From: Aedes albopictus | Taxonomy: Eukaryota > Arthropoda > Insecta > Diptera > Culicidae | Length of the DNA: 64,000 bases | Assembly: GCF_035046485.1 (NCBI RefSeq) | Contig: NC_085138.1 | Coordinates: 274,889,694 to 274,953,693 of the forward strand | Direction of reading: 5' to 3' | Part shown: positions 22,485 to 32,072 of the stretch, one piece after another | Layout of the letters: each line of letters begins with the position of its first letter | How positions within the stretch are numbered: position 1 is the stretch's first letter | Notes under the pieces: model-generated | What the model was told of the DNA's origin: nothing | Database searches by the model: none | What the model saw: the letters and a program-made list of their open reading frames with translations, nothing else | Made by a program: the position numbers and the translations under genes

Positions 22485-22530
22485 GGACGTTATTCAACGT
22501 CAGACTTGCGGTTGTATCTAGTATACAACC
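22485..22530 (+). repeat. Helentron subterminal inverted repeat and 3' hairpin, copy 2
   Basis: The inverted copy of the 17-bp start is at 22485-22501 and the eight-pair hairpin at 22510-22530, just before the terminal T-run. Confidence 0.85.
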
Positions 22531-22546
22531 CCTCCAACTTTTTTTT

Positions 22547-23379
22547 GTCTGTTGAGCAGGTTGGTTCAGCAGCCAACATTCAATAATTGCGTAATGATGG
22601 TCGTTCTGAATCTAAATTATATCATTATGTAATGCGTGCTCCAAATCTTTTAAGATTGAAGATAATCGACATGATTGGATCAATGCTACCGACTGCGGTG
22701 CAAAATCCCGCTATTGCGACATTTTTAACGACTTTATGGGTGTTCCGCAATTTATACCAACAGAAGAAAAAGGTTTTCAAGAAAATCCCAACACAAATTG
22801 AAGGATCAAAATGCGACGCGCTTAAAATGTTGTTCGCATTGGTGTCGATTTCGGCACATTTGGTTAAATGCCCACATAAAGTCGTTCGATGGATAAACCT
22901 ATATTACACATCGTCAAACATATGGGAAATCGATATCCTTCCTTTCCCCGAGGCGAGGCGTATCCAACAAGGAAGAACGGCTCCGACGGAGACGGCTTTT
23001 GACTTCGACATTTAACCTCCAACGAAAGAAAGCTTTTCCCCATCACATCATCGTTTAACTTGTGCGCTGCCGTATTGGTTTTTGTCGCCGCCAGTTTAGC
23101 ATAGCGTAACGCCATAGGGAGGAATATGATACCGTAACATATTCGATTACAACTCAATATACGATCTGCATATTTGACACAGATTACGACCTCGTTCGTG
23201 TTCCTCTTTCTCCTATGCTTCCCTTCCTCAGAAGCAGGCGGTGGTAGCTTCCTCTCGATTGTCTTACACTTCCTGACACAGAGAGAGCACATGTTTCGTA
23301 AAGTACACATGCTAAATCATCCTACGTACATATTACACACATCGCCGAACTAGAGCGTAACATGATATCCCTATTAAAC
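22547..23379. other. No gene recognised; two overlapping open frames of unknown meaning
   Basis: A 142-codon plus-strand frame (22587-23015, no ATG at its start) and a 148-codon minus-strand frame (22864-23310, starts MCTLRNMCSLC) are longer than most chance frames here. Neither shows a domain I recognise, and they overlap on opposite strands, so at most one is likely to be real. They could be remains of an unidentified transposon. Confidence 0.35.
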
Positions 23380-24590
23380 TCACTTGTGAGAACAGTGTTC
23401 GATCACAGTACCCGCCAGCAACGGCAATTGGGTCGCGGATGGATCCAGAAAAATGGTGGCGATATGGACGCCGGGTAAATACTCCGTCCAGGAGTTGATG
23501 TCTGCTACCTATGAGGGCTTCGCGGTCGCCAAAGTAAACGGGTCTTCTTCTGTAGCTGTTAAGCGCCTCCACTGGCTGATTGAGCAGTTCACGCTGATGA
23601 CGTTACTTTTTGTAGTCCTGGCCTAACAAGTAGTTCGAACTGGAGAGTAGACGATGGCTACACTCACAGCGATCACCTGGTGGTTCGCGCTACAGTGTCG
23701 ACAGCACTGCACTGCAGGTACCGGGTAGAGGAAGAGGCGGCTAGGCCAAGGCCTAGCCCTCGCAGGTGGAAGACATCATACGTCGAAGAAGGGGTAGGGG
23801 TATTAGAGAAGCACTCCACCGTAAGAGTGACCTAATTGATTTAAGCGGTGACGAACTGGTAGCGGACTTAAAGGCTTGGCAGCGGATGCAGCGAGCATGA
23901 ACTGAGGATGAGCGATACGAACGGCGGGTTGTGTTCGCTGCTGCAAAAGTTGCGCTGAAGACCGAGATAAGGGCAATCAATGAGGCCTGCTTTGAGAACC
24001 TATGTCAGAGTGCACTGCAAATCCGTGCGGTGATGTCTATAGGATCATAATATAGCCAAGACAAAAGGTGTACTGAGCAGTCCCTAGAGACGTTGAAGGG
24101 GATCATCGAGAATCTCTTTCGCAGCACAGCTTTTAACTGCGGCAGACGATGAGGAGAGGGTCACCCATGAGGAACCTGCGGCAATTGAAAATACCTTAGC
24201 GTAGATATGGCCCAGGTCCGGATGAAGTTCCTTACGTGGCCATAAAAGCAGCTATTGCAGAGGCTCCTGGGATGTTCAGGTTTGCTATGCAGAAATTCCT
24301 GAACGAGGGAGTTTTCCCAGAGGTTTGGAAACGGCAGAACTTGGCACTATTGCCGAAAGCGGGGAAACCATCCGGAGACCCGTCAGCATAATACGCTCGA
24401 TCGACACGGCAAGGAAAGTGCTCGGGAAAATCATCCTCAACAGACGTTTGAAGCACACTGAGGATGTAAATGGTCTCTCGAGCAACCAGTTCGGCTACCG
24501 GAAAGGAAGGTCGACCGTAGACGCTATTCTATCGGTTACAAAGACCGCCGAGATAGCGCTTTAGCGTAATATGAAGAACGCGTATTTGGA
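23380..24590 (+). pseudogene. R1-clade LINE relic (endonuclease and RT)
   Basis: Broken plus-strand frames resemble ORF2 of the intact element at 38.9 kb. They include NGNWVADGS-, AIWTPGKYSVQE- and EGFAVAKVNGS-like endonuclease pieces near 23415-23545, and a linker rich in Arg near 23880-24000. RT pieces follow at 24285-24562: FPEVWKRQNLALLPKAGKP, TARKVLGKIILNRRL and FGYRKGRSTVDAIL. Many stops and frameshifts. The RT palm with the active site is missing: the relic runs into a SINE at about 24590. Confidence 0.75.
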
Positions 24591-24875
24591 CGACTATTGC
24601 CGTTGTGCTCCTGCGTCTGGAGATACACTGATACTTGCTGATGTGTGGCTGCTGTTCCTTTTCCAGTCCGCTTGGGGGTCCATTATGAGTTGCGGTTCGT
24701 CGATATCTAAATTCCGGGTCCGTTAAAGCTATATGCTCCGAAGAGGGTCAAGTGCCAGCTGCTCTCGGGGGGAAGAGCAACTGACGAAAAATTGCAAGTG
24801 CCGGGACTGGGTTCGAACCCATGACCATTCGCTTATGAAGCGAACGTGTGGACCACTACGCCACGGGCCCCGACA
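24591..24875 (-). mobile_element. SINE with tRNA-Met-like head
   Basis: Read on the minus strand, the head starts GGGGCCCGTGGCGTAGTGG (A-box TGGCGTAGTGG at about 24853-24863). It has an anticodon-arm-like hairpin CGCTT-CAT-AAGCG, and box B GGGTTCGAACCC at 24809-24820. The body (CACTTGCAATTTTTCGTCAG, CTCTTCC, GGAGCATATAGCT) matches the SINE at 49.6 kb, so this is a repeated SINE family and not a tRNA gene. A CAT anticodon with TT before and AA after suggests a tRNA-Met ancestor. The 3' limit is approximate. Confidence 0.7.
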
Positions 24876-24943
24876 AACACGATTATTTGTAATCAATATC
24901 GTCGAGTGATTCCCTAGCTACTTCATCATGAAGCTTTATAGCT

Positions 24944-25395
24944 TTGTTGGTAAATATAATTAGGGGTAAAACTGAGATCGCTGTGGCTTCAGCTTACTTT
25001 CCGGGTGATGTTCCTGAGGCACCTCCTCCTGAGATCGCATCATTTGTCCAATTCTGTAAAGAAAACAACAAATCGTTTATCATTGGCTGTGACGCCAATG
25101 CGCATCACACGGTTTGGGGTAGTACGGATATTAACAGTCGAGGTGAGTCACTATTAGAGTATCTGTCTTCGAACAATATAGACATTTGCAATAATGGTGA
25201 TAAACCTACTTTCTCAAATGTAATCAGACAAGAGGTCTTGGATCTAACACTGTGCAATGCTGCAATCTTTGACAAGATCACAAACTGGCACGTGTCAGAT
25301 GAGATTTCTCTATCTGATCATAAACACATAATCTTCAATTGGAGTGGTGGAGATTATTCTAGAAGCGCATTTAGAAATCCCAGGAGGACAAACTG
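24944..25395 (+). pseudogene. Endonuclease domain of the LOA-like LINE (N-terminally truncated)
   Basis: Encodes TEIAVASAYFPGDVPEAPP, then FIIGCDANAHHTVWGSTDIN with the metal-site D and N, then SRGESLLEYLSSNNIDICN, VLDLTLCN and LSDHKHIIF (SDH motif, with catalytic His). This is the second half or more of an EEP/AP-type endonuclease that nicks target DNA. The frame is cut at 25395 by an inserted MITE. Confidence 0.85.
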
Positions 25396-25797
25396 CACTC
25401 TTAAAAAATTAGAAATTTACACGTGACGTAAACCATCAACGTACGTAAACATTTCATGACTGAATGGCAAATTTGACTCAATTTTACATCCATCATGTAA
25501 GTTCGAGTTGGTTGCACAAACCTATCTGACCAGATAGGTAGAAACAGTTTTACATTAATCGTTTGTCTTACTACTCGGTGATACAGCCGAGAGGTATAGT
25601 ACATGCCTCTCAATCAGCGGACCGGAGTTCGAATCCAGTTCATTATTTTTCTTACATTTGTTTTATTTATCGCTTCGGCTCTAGCGATTGCTAGCTCGAC
25701 TTTATTTGTCATAGAAGACGTAAATTTGTGTCAAACGGGCCGCTCCTTTTATGTGCATCCAAGTGAACTTAAATTTACATGATTTTTTCTAAGAGTG
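25396..25797. mobile_element. MITE with CACTCTTA ends, carrying a tRNA-like segment
   Basis: The 402-bp element begins CACTCTTAAAAAATTA and ends with the complement form TTTTTTCTAAGAGTG. Inner ends share AAATTTACA/TGTAAATTT. It lies within the Trp codon of the LINE's TNW, flanked by a TG duplication. Inside, 25576-25640 resembles a tRNA: A-box CAGCCGAGAGG and B-box GAGTTCGAATCC. The combination could be a SINE inserted in a MITE or a MITE that absorbed a tRNA pseudogene. Confidence 0.7.
25576..25640 (+). other. tRNA-like sequence with A and B boxes (not a functional tRNA)
   Basis: CAGCCGAGAGG (about 25584-25594) and GAGTTCGAATCC (25625-25636) have the spacing of internal RNA polymerase III promoter boxes. 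The anticodon arm does not pair well and no proper acceptor stem closes, so I regard it as a degenerate tRNA relic. Confidence 0.4.
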
Positions 25798-25959
25798 TGG
25801 GATCAATATGTAGAATTGTTGAATACGCATTCATTTACAATGGGAGAAACTATTGAATCAACCCAAAAGTTAGAATCATTTTCTTAAAGGGTAAATGAAA
25901 GTATCATCAATTCCTTTAACAGAAGTTGTCCCACCATACAATCGTCTTCTACTAGAGAC

Positions 25960-28746
25960 GTGCCATGGTGGAACTTAAAACTGGATCGCCTTAGAAAGTT
26001 TTCTCGCAAAATGTTCAATAGAGCGAAACAAACGGGAGATTGGACTCAGTACAGGAAAGCCCTGACTGATTACAACAACGAAATACGAAAATCGAAAAGA
26101 AAATCTTGGATGCTGACATGTGAAAACATAAACAGCACTCCTGTAGTTGCAAGACTACAGAAAACGCTTGCAAAAGATCATTCAAATGAATTGGGAAACC
26201 TGAAGCGCGACGATGGAGCTTTTACCAAAACTCCTCGTGAAACTTTGGATTTAATGATGGAAACCCATTTTCCAGGTTCGGTTCTAAGTGTGGATTCCAA
26301 TGATACTATATCTGAGGAAGGTGAAGGATGTCCTAGTATAAACTCATCGGAGTCGACTAGTACAATAAACACCGCCTCAGATTTAGCTGATGAAATCTTC
26401 ACGAAGACCAGAGTGGTAAATGCAATTAGATCATTTCAGCCTTTTAAATCTGCAGGAGTTGATGGAATATTTCCAGCACTGATTCAAAATGGAGAAGCGG
26501 TGTTGGTTCCACCACTAATTGAGATGTTCAAGGCTAGTTTAAGATTGAATTACGTTCCATCAAAATGGAGACTTGTAAAAGTTATCTTTATACCAAAAAA
26601 GGAGAAGCGAGACAAGACGCATCCCAAAGCATACAGGCCAATTAGTCTTTCTTCAGTTTTGTTGAAGACTATGGAAAAGGTTTTGAAGGATTTTATCAAT
26701 TCTTCTTACATAAAAGACCATCCCCTATCTGACTTCCAGTTTGCTTATCAATCTGGTAAGTCAACGGTTACGGCACTTCATTCGCTAGTAACAAAGGTGG
26801 AAAAAACGTTTTCAGCAAAAGAAATAGCTCTATGTGCCTTTTTAGACATAGAAGGAGCATTTGATAATGCCTCCTATTCATCTATGAAGCGTGCCATGGA
26901 GAACAAAAACTTCGACCAATGTATCATACATTGGATTTATACTGTGCTTGCAAAAAGAGAAATCACCTCTGAGCTGGGAAGTTCTTCTATAACATTAAGG
27001 GCAACGAAAGGTTGCCCACAAGGAGGAGTCCTCTCACCACTATTGTGGTCCTTGGTTGTAGACGATCTTCTAAGAAGCTTGAAGGAAAAAGGTTTCGAAG
27101 TTGTGGGCTTTGCAGACGATATAGTCATAATAGTGAGAGGAAAGTATGACGAAACTGTTACGGAGAGAATGCAAAGGGCTCTAAACTATACACATTCATG
27201 GTGTATTAAGGAGGGCCTTAGCATCAACCCATCAAAAGTCGTAATTGTCCCTTTCACTAGGAGAAGGAAGATCAACCTAAAAGCTTTTTGGCTTGGAGGG
27301 ATAAAAATTCATCCTAGTGATCGAGTCAAATACTTAGGTTTGATACTGGATGCTAAACTGAACTGGAATGCTCAAATTGAGTCCGTGATCGGTAAGGCAA
27401 CAAGTGCGTTCTGGTTATGCTCCAAAACTATTGGCAGGAAGTGGGGCTTGAAACCAAAAATGATAATGTGGATTTATACTGCCATAATCCGCCCAAAAGT
27501 GACGTATGCTTCGTTTGTCTGGTGGCCAAAAACAAAAGAGGCTACCACGCAATCAAAGCTTGCGAAAATTCAACGTCTTGCGTCCATTGCTGTTACAGGA
27601 GCGATGCGTAGCACACCATCAAAAGCTTTAGATGCGATTCTCAATCTGCTACCTTTGCACGAGTACGTGCAATTAGAAGCAGAGAAGGAATTGCTGAGAT
27701 TTGAACGAGTTGAAAAGTTTATGCCAGGTGATCTTGTAGGTCATCTGAGCATTTCACAATACTTCCAAAATAGGCCAGTAATGAAAATGATTAAAGACTG
27801 GATGAAACCTGTGGAGAACCATGATGTTCCTTACAAGTTGCACGAAACAACTCGTGCAGATTGGGAAGTCGGAGGTCCCACTGTTCGTCAAGGGTCAATC
27901 AAATTCTATACAGATGGCTCAAAAGTTGGAATAAAAACGGGAGCAGGAATCTACGGCCCTGGAATACAAATTTCAGTGGCGATGGGACACTATCCTACGG
28001 TGTTTCAAGCAGAGATTCTTGCTATTTTGAAATGCGCAAATATCTGCCTTGAGAGAAAATACAGATATGCAAATATTTGTATTTTCTCAGATAGTCAAGC
28101 TGCTCTAAAAGCATTGTGCGCTTACAAATGTTCTTCAAAGCTTGTCTGGGAATGCATTCTTTCACTGCGCAGGCTGTGCCAAGGGAATTCAGTAAACTTA
28201 TACTGGGTTCCAGGTCACTGTGGTATTGAAGGGAATGAAATGGCAGACGAGCTTGCTAAAAGTGGTTCCAATTTACAGTTTGCTGGCCCAGAACCATTTT
28301 GTGGCATTTCAAACTGTACAATTAAAATGGACCTGAAACGCTGGGCTGAGCAGAGGGTGATATCCAATTGGATGGACGTCAAAAATTGCAATCAGTCAAA
28401 ACGATTTATAACACCAAATGCTTATAAAACCAAAAAGCTCTTAGAGCTCAACAAGAGAGCTCTATGTACATACACTGGCCTAGTAACTGGACACTGCCCG
28501 AGCAGGTATCACTTGAAAAATATTGGCCATATTCAGAGTGATATCTGTCGTTTCTGTAATACGGAACGTGAAACCTCGGAACATCTGCTTTGCAGTTGTG
28601 GTGCTTTATACACGCGCAGGCAAAGATTTCTAAATAGTGGTTGCTTGCAACCCAGTGAGATCTGGTCTGCAAAACCTGGGAAGGTCTTGGAGTTTATCAA
28701 TTCCATTGCACCTGACTGGGAGACGACGCGTCGTGGCAGTAGCTGA
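25960..28746 (+). CDS. LOA-like LINE reverse transcriptase-RNase H polyprotein segment
   Basis: A 928-codon open frame that is the 3' part of a larger ORF2; the true start lies upstream in the endonuclease. RT motifs appear in order: PFKSAGVDGIFPALIQ, KVIFIPKKEK, AYRPISLSSVLLKTMEK, FAYQSGKSTVTALH, LCAFLDIEGAFDNA, GCPQGGVLSPLLW and the active site GFADDIVIIV (about residue 383). RNase H follows with all four acidic residues in place: FYTDGSK (about 648), FQAEILAI, FSDSQAALKA, and VPGHCGIEGNEMADELA. A CRFCNTERETSEHLLCSC zinc-like motif lies near residue 862. The protein would copy LINE RNA at the nicked target and remove the RNA strand. Confidence 0.9.
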   Translation: MPWWNLKLDRLRKFSRKMFNRAKQTGDWTQYRKALTDYNNEIRKSKRKSWMLTCENINSTPVVARLQKTLAKDHSNELGNLKRDDGAFTKTPRETLDLMMETHFPGSVLSVDSNDTISEEGEGCPSINSSESTSTINTASDLADEIFTKTRVVNAIRSFQPFKSAGVDGIFPALIQNGEAVLVPPLIEMFKASLRLNYVPSKWRLVKVIFIPKKEKRDKTHPKAYRPISLSSVLLKTMEKVLKDFINSSYIKDHPLSDFQFAYQSGKSTVTALHSLVTKVEKTFSAKEIALCAFLDIEGAFDNASYSSMKRAMENKNFDQCIIHWIYTVLAKREITSELGSSSITLRATKGCPQGGVLSPLLWSLVVDDLLRSLKEKGFEVVGFADDIVIIVRGKYDETVTERMQRALNYTHSWCIKEGLSINPSKVVIVPFTRRRKINLKAFWLGGIKIHPSDRVKYLGLILDAKLNWNAQIESVIGKATSAFWLCSKTIGRKWGLKPKMIMWIYTAIIRPKVTYASFVWWPKTKEATTQSKLAKIQRLASIAVTGAMRSTPSKALDAILNLLPLHEYVQLEAEKELLRFERVEKFMPGDLVGHLSISQYFQNRPVMKMIKDWMKPVENHDVPYKLHETTRADWEVGGPTVRQGSIKFYTDGSKVGIKTGAGIYGPGIQISVAMGHYPTVFQAEILAILKCANICLERKYRYANICIFSDSQAALKALCAYKCSSKLVWECILSLRRLCQGNSVNLYWVPGHCGIEGNEMADELAKSGSNLQFAGPEPFCGISNCTIKMDLKRWAEQRVISNWMDVKNCNQSKRFITPNAYKTKKLLELNKRALCTYTGLVTGHCPSRYHLKNIGHIQSDICRFCNTERETSEHLLCSCGALYTRRQRFLNSGCLQPSEIWSAKPGKVLEFINSIAPDWETTRRGSS

Positions 28747-28895
28747 TTACTTGACACATGGTAATTAGCTGGCTAGATGCGAATATCAAAACGGGACATG
28801 CCACAAAAGTTCAGCCTATTAAGCCACTGCTTAATTTCCCCAACAGGGGAAGAAAAAAAAAACTTATATTGCTAAGGTTCTGTTAAAATTAATAC

Positions 28896-29227
28896 ATGGC
28901 TACATCCGTTCCAACAGGGGAACTTGTTCTAAAATTGTACGGCCATTGCATATTGAACTCAACCATCGACCTTAAAACAGGAATTCTCGGACATTACTCC
29001 CAGAATCGAGTACTAGTTTACGAAGCAGAGGTGGAGCGGAAGTGCTTTTACATAACCTCAGGAATTCCGAAAGGTTCCATCTTTGGTCCAGTGTTATGGA
29101 ATGTCATGTACGACGAGGTGTTGAGGTTTACGGTAAATCAATCGAAGAAGTGGAATTGACTGCAGTTCACTCGATCCCAGTTGTGGAAGAGCGGATGAGG
29201 TCTCGGAATTCAGAATCGGATATACTG
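28896..29227 (+). pseudogene. R1-clade RT fragment
   Basis: Contains YSQNRVLVYEAE followed by ITSGIPKGSIFGPVLWNVMY, equivalent to the VPQGSILGPTLWNAMY block of the intact R1-clade element at about 40.7 kb. A short degraded stretch follows. Only this part of the RT palm remains, bounded on the right by the MITE at 29228. Confidence 0.7.
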
Positions 29228-29405
29228 CCCAAGTAACACACTTGTCAAGGAAGAATCACGGCGGCGCAGGTTTTTGTTGCGCAGAAGGCAGCTTGACTTA
29301 CTTCTAGCAAGTAAGTATTTATTTGTTAGAAGCAAATCACAGTGACATCTGCGCAACAAAAACCTGCGCCGCCGTGACTCTTCCTTGACAAGTGTGTAAC
29401 TTGGG
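29228..29405. mobile_element. MITE with CCCAAGT ends, near-perfect hairpin
   Basis: The 178-bp element has inverted ends of about 56 bp with very few mismatches. They start CCCAAGTAACACACTTGTC on the left and contain CGGCGGCGCAGGTTTTTG. TG flanks both sides, suggesting a 2-bp target duplication. The high arm identity suggests a relatively young insertion. Confidence 0.75.
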
Positions 29406-29409
29406 TGCC

Positions 29410-30397
29410 ACAGTCCCGGATGACGTCCAATAGCTTTCAGGTGTATGGTACTGTGAAGACTGGGTATGCTGCGCAATTCAGATCCCATTGTGATCCACTA
29501 GCCTCTGCCCAGCAACTCCTATCCTTACCTCTTCGTGGTACCGGCCGGAAACTATGGGAACCTTAGGGAAGATCGGGTAACCAACCCCGGTGGGAACTTT
29601 GGTCGTAGGCTGACAGGGAAGGGGGGATTTACTTCTTACTTCGTCAAACCTGAGCGTCTGTTCTCCAGAAAGAGCGGCTCACAACAGCGTCTGATCCCCA
29701 TGTTAGGGGTGGCTGATCTACGTCCGAGTGCCAGGGAAGAACTCTAAGCTCAACTGTGCATTATGGTCCTCCGGAAAGTAGGGGGTTGGTGTCAGGCCCT
29801 ACGAGCCAGCCGTAAAAAACGATTGTAACGGAAAATCAGCAGCAGAATAATACGAACCGAGACCAAAGGCAACGACCCCAGCGAACAAAAAGGACTTGCG
29901 ATTGCGCTGCAGGAGGTGTGTTGGACAGGATCCATGGTACGAACGTTTAGAGGTAATCATACCATCTACCAGAGCTGCGGCAACACACGCGAGCTGGGAA
30001 CAGCTTTCATCGTGTTGGGTGATATGCAGAGGCGCGTGATCGGTTGGTGGCCGATCGACGAAAGAATATGCAGGTTGAGGATCAAGGACCGATTCTTGAA
30101 CTTCAGGATAATAAACGTGCACAGCCCACACTCCGAAAGTACTGATAATGACAAGGACGCATTTTACGCGCAGCTCGAACGCGAGTACGATCGCTGCCCA
30201 AGCCACGACGTCAAGATCATCATAGGAGAATTGAACGCTTGGGTAGGCCAGGAGGAGGAATTCAGACCGACGATTAGTAAGTTCAGCGCCCACCAGTAGA
30301 CGAACGAAAACGGCCTACGACTCACTGATATGGCCGCCTCCAAAAATATGGTCATACGTAGCACCTTTTCCCAACACAGCCTCTCTTATCGTTACAT
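29410..30397 (+). pseudogene. RTE-like LINE C, part 1: 5' UTR and endonuclease
   Basis: A GC-richer 5' UTR (GGTACCGGCCGGAAACTATG, then CCAACCCCGGTGGGAAC) leads to the endonuclease: EVCWTGS-like start near 29910, YQSCGNTRELGTAFIVLG, VIGWWPIDERIC, INVHSPHS, IIIGELNAWVGQE, and KFSAHQ then NENGLRLTDMAASKNMVIRS after a stop codon. IGELNAW replaces the usual IGDFNA, so a metal-binding Asp is changed. Part 1 ends at the 10-bp duplication ATCGTTACAT of the insert at 30398. Confidence 0.8.
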
Positions 30398-31199
30398 ATG
30401 CCGTTACATGCCCGTGTAGCTACCGGCTTAGAATAGCACTACGGACCACCTGTTCCGGAGGTAAAAGTTCACCAAACAGGTAACCCCAATCCAAGGTGTC
30501 AGGCGACCCGTGCTGAGGGATGAATGGTTGAGGGGGTTTAAAAGATGCTCGATCTTTAACGGAGCCCGTAGCGTGGGTAGATCGCCTTTTTGGGTTGCGT
30601 TACGGTGATAGATCTACCAAACCGAAATCTAGTGTCGTCCTATTTTTCAATTGGAATATGTGTTCTGGTAATTCAAGGAATTATAGTATTTAGTCCTTAC
30701 TACTGGTGTTTTGGTGACTTCCAGTTTTTGAATTAAACTGAGTTTACCAACTTTACTTTGCATATAGTTAAAAACCTCGCCATCTGAGGCTAAACTCAAT
30801 GCAAAGGAAATCAAATTGGGTTAGGGATCCATGTATGTACTAACTCTTCGAAGACTGGAAAGTGCTAGTACGCAAGGAACATACTAGAATCCTTATTACT
30901 GAACACATGTTCCATTATTGGAATGATATTGCTGCTAATGTTAAAACCCGGGTCCTAAACTTCCTACTGGGGAGAATTTAGCAGTAAAACAAGGGTGATG
31001 CTAGATTTCCGATGCATGGCCAATATCAGTACTCTTGTTTTGTTTTCTAAGAATACAAAACAAAAACTGTATCAAAATCGATACTTTATTGCCCCTCAAT
31101 GGCAATTGAGTAATGCGACATGCACTACACTAAGGATACGGGTAATGTCACAATAGATCTAAAAACTGGTCGCAGTGACAAACCCGAACAGGAAAAAGA
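30398..31199 (+). mobile_element. 802-bp retro-insert with 10-bp target duplication
   Basis: Flanked by ATCGTTACAT at 30388-30397 and 31200-31209. The host LINE codons continue across the site (SLSYRYI on the left, NRYIWKS on the right). The insert starts ATGCCGTTACATGCCC and ends in an A-rich GGAAAAAGA, as expected for target-primed reverse transcription. It has no open frame with a recognisable domain. It may be a 5'/3' composite or internally deleted LINE, but the source family is not known to me. Confidence 0.6.
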
Positions 31200-31209
31200 A
31201 TCGTTACAT

Positions 31210-32072
31210 CTGGAAATCACCACAGCAGACAGATTCTTAAATCGACCACGTTCTGATTGATGGACGGCACTTCTCCGATATTATCGACGTCAGGACCTAT
31301 CGTGGCGCCAACAATGTACGGTACCGGCGACCGCCACGGTACAACCTAGAGCGACTGAAACAACCAGATGTCGCCTCAGCAGACGAGGGCGAGCTCGATG
31401 AGGACCCTCTAAAGGACTGCTGGAGTACAGTGAAAGCAGCCATCAACGACGCAGCCGAGAGCAGCATCGGGTACGTGGAATGGAATCGACGGAACGAATG
31501 GTTCGACGAAGAGTGCAGAACGGTTTTGGAAGAGAAGAACGCAGCGAGAGCGGTAATGCTGCAGCAAGAACGTGGAACGTTACAAACAGAAGCGCAATCA
31601 GCAAACCCGCCTCTTTCGGGAGAAAAAGCGCCGCCTGGAAGAAGTGGAGTGTGAAGAAATGGAACCTCTATGCCGTTCCCAAGAAACACGGAAGTTCTCT
31701 CAGAAGCTCAACGCATCCCTAAACGGCTTCGTGCCGCGAGCCGAAATATGCAGGGATAGGAGGCCTCTTAACGGACGGACGTGAGGTGATCGAAAGGTGG
31801 AAGCAGCTCTTCGATCAGCACCTGAACGGCGTGGAGAACGTAGGCACGGGAGCCTACGGCAACGGAGGAAATGACGACGCCAGTGCAGCTGAGGACGGAA
31901 ATGAACCAGGGAAGTTAAGGATGCCATTCACCAGCTGAAAACCAACAAAGCAGCTGGAAAGGATGGTATTGCAGCATAACTCATCAAGATGGGCCCAGAA
32001 AAGTTAGCCACCTGTCTGCATCGGCTGATTGCCAGGATGTGGGAAACCGAACAGCTATCGGAGGAGTGGAAG
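31210..32072 (+). pseudogene. RTE-like LINE C, part 2: endonuclease end and linker
   Basis: IDHVLIDGRHFSDIIDVRTY continues the endonuclease. The linker follows with AAINDAAESSIGYVEWNRR, NEWFDEECRTVLEEKNAAR, MEPLCRSQETRKFSQKLNAS, NKAAGKDGIAA and EQLSEEWK. Frameshifts occur near 31650 and 31900. It ends at GAGTGGAAG, where an 11.6-kb nest of elements begins. Confidence 0.8.

Larger units (their letters stand above)
19999..22540 (+). mobile_element. Helentron-like element, copy 2, same orientation
   Basis: Same 2.54-kb unit as at 10,548, offset by exactly 9451 bp along its whole length. No indel was found, every overlapping open frame gives the same peptide, and I saw no substitution by eye. 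The flanks differ: T6 on the left after GAGCTACG, T8 on the right before GTCTGTTGAGC, neither of them hAT sequence. The two copies are therefore separate insertions, not a segmental duplication. It carries the same histone promoter, H2A 3' half, three stem-loops and endonuclease fragment. Confidence 0.85.
24886..28862 (+). mobile_element. LOA/Lian-like LINE with RNase H, 5'-truncated, nearly intact
   Basis: One element spans a partial endonuclease (24944-25395), a transposon insertion (25396-25797), RT, RNase H and a C-terminal zinc motif (to 28746). A short 3' UTR ends in ten A (28853-28862). Removing the small transposon and one copy of its TG duplication restores the codons for RRTNWDQYVELLN in a single frame. 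The only other lesion seen is a TAA at 25885-25887. The 5' part of the endonuclease is missing or decayed upstream of 24930. RNase H and overall motif style point to the LOA/I group. Confidence 0.8.

Noticed and set aside
10548..22540. Simple segmental duplication or assembly collapse artefact
   Set aside because: Copy boundaries coincide exactly with Helentron termini and the flanks differ completely, which fits two insertions better; read-level data would still be needed to exclude misassembly.
22587..23310. Host gene in the 142- or 148-codon frames
   Set aside because: Overlapping frames on opposite strands, no recognised domain, and no ATG at the start of the plus-strand frame; not excluded but not supported.
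24805..24871. tRNA-Met gene
   Set aside because: Acceptor stem and D-arm do not pair properly, and the downstream body matches a second copy at 49.6 kb, which identifies it as a SINE.
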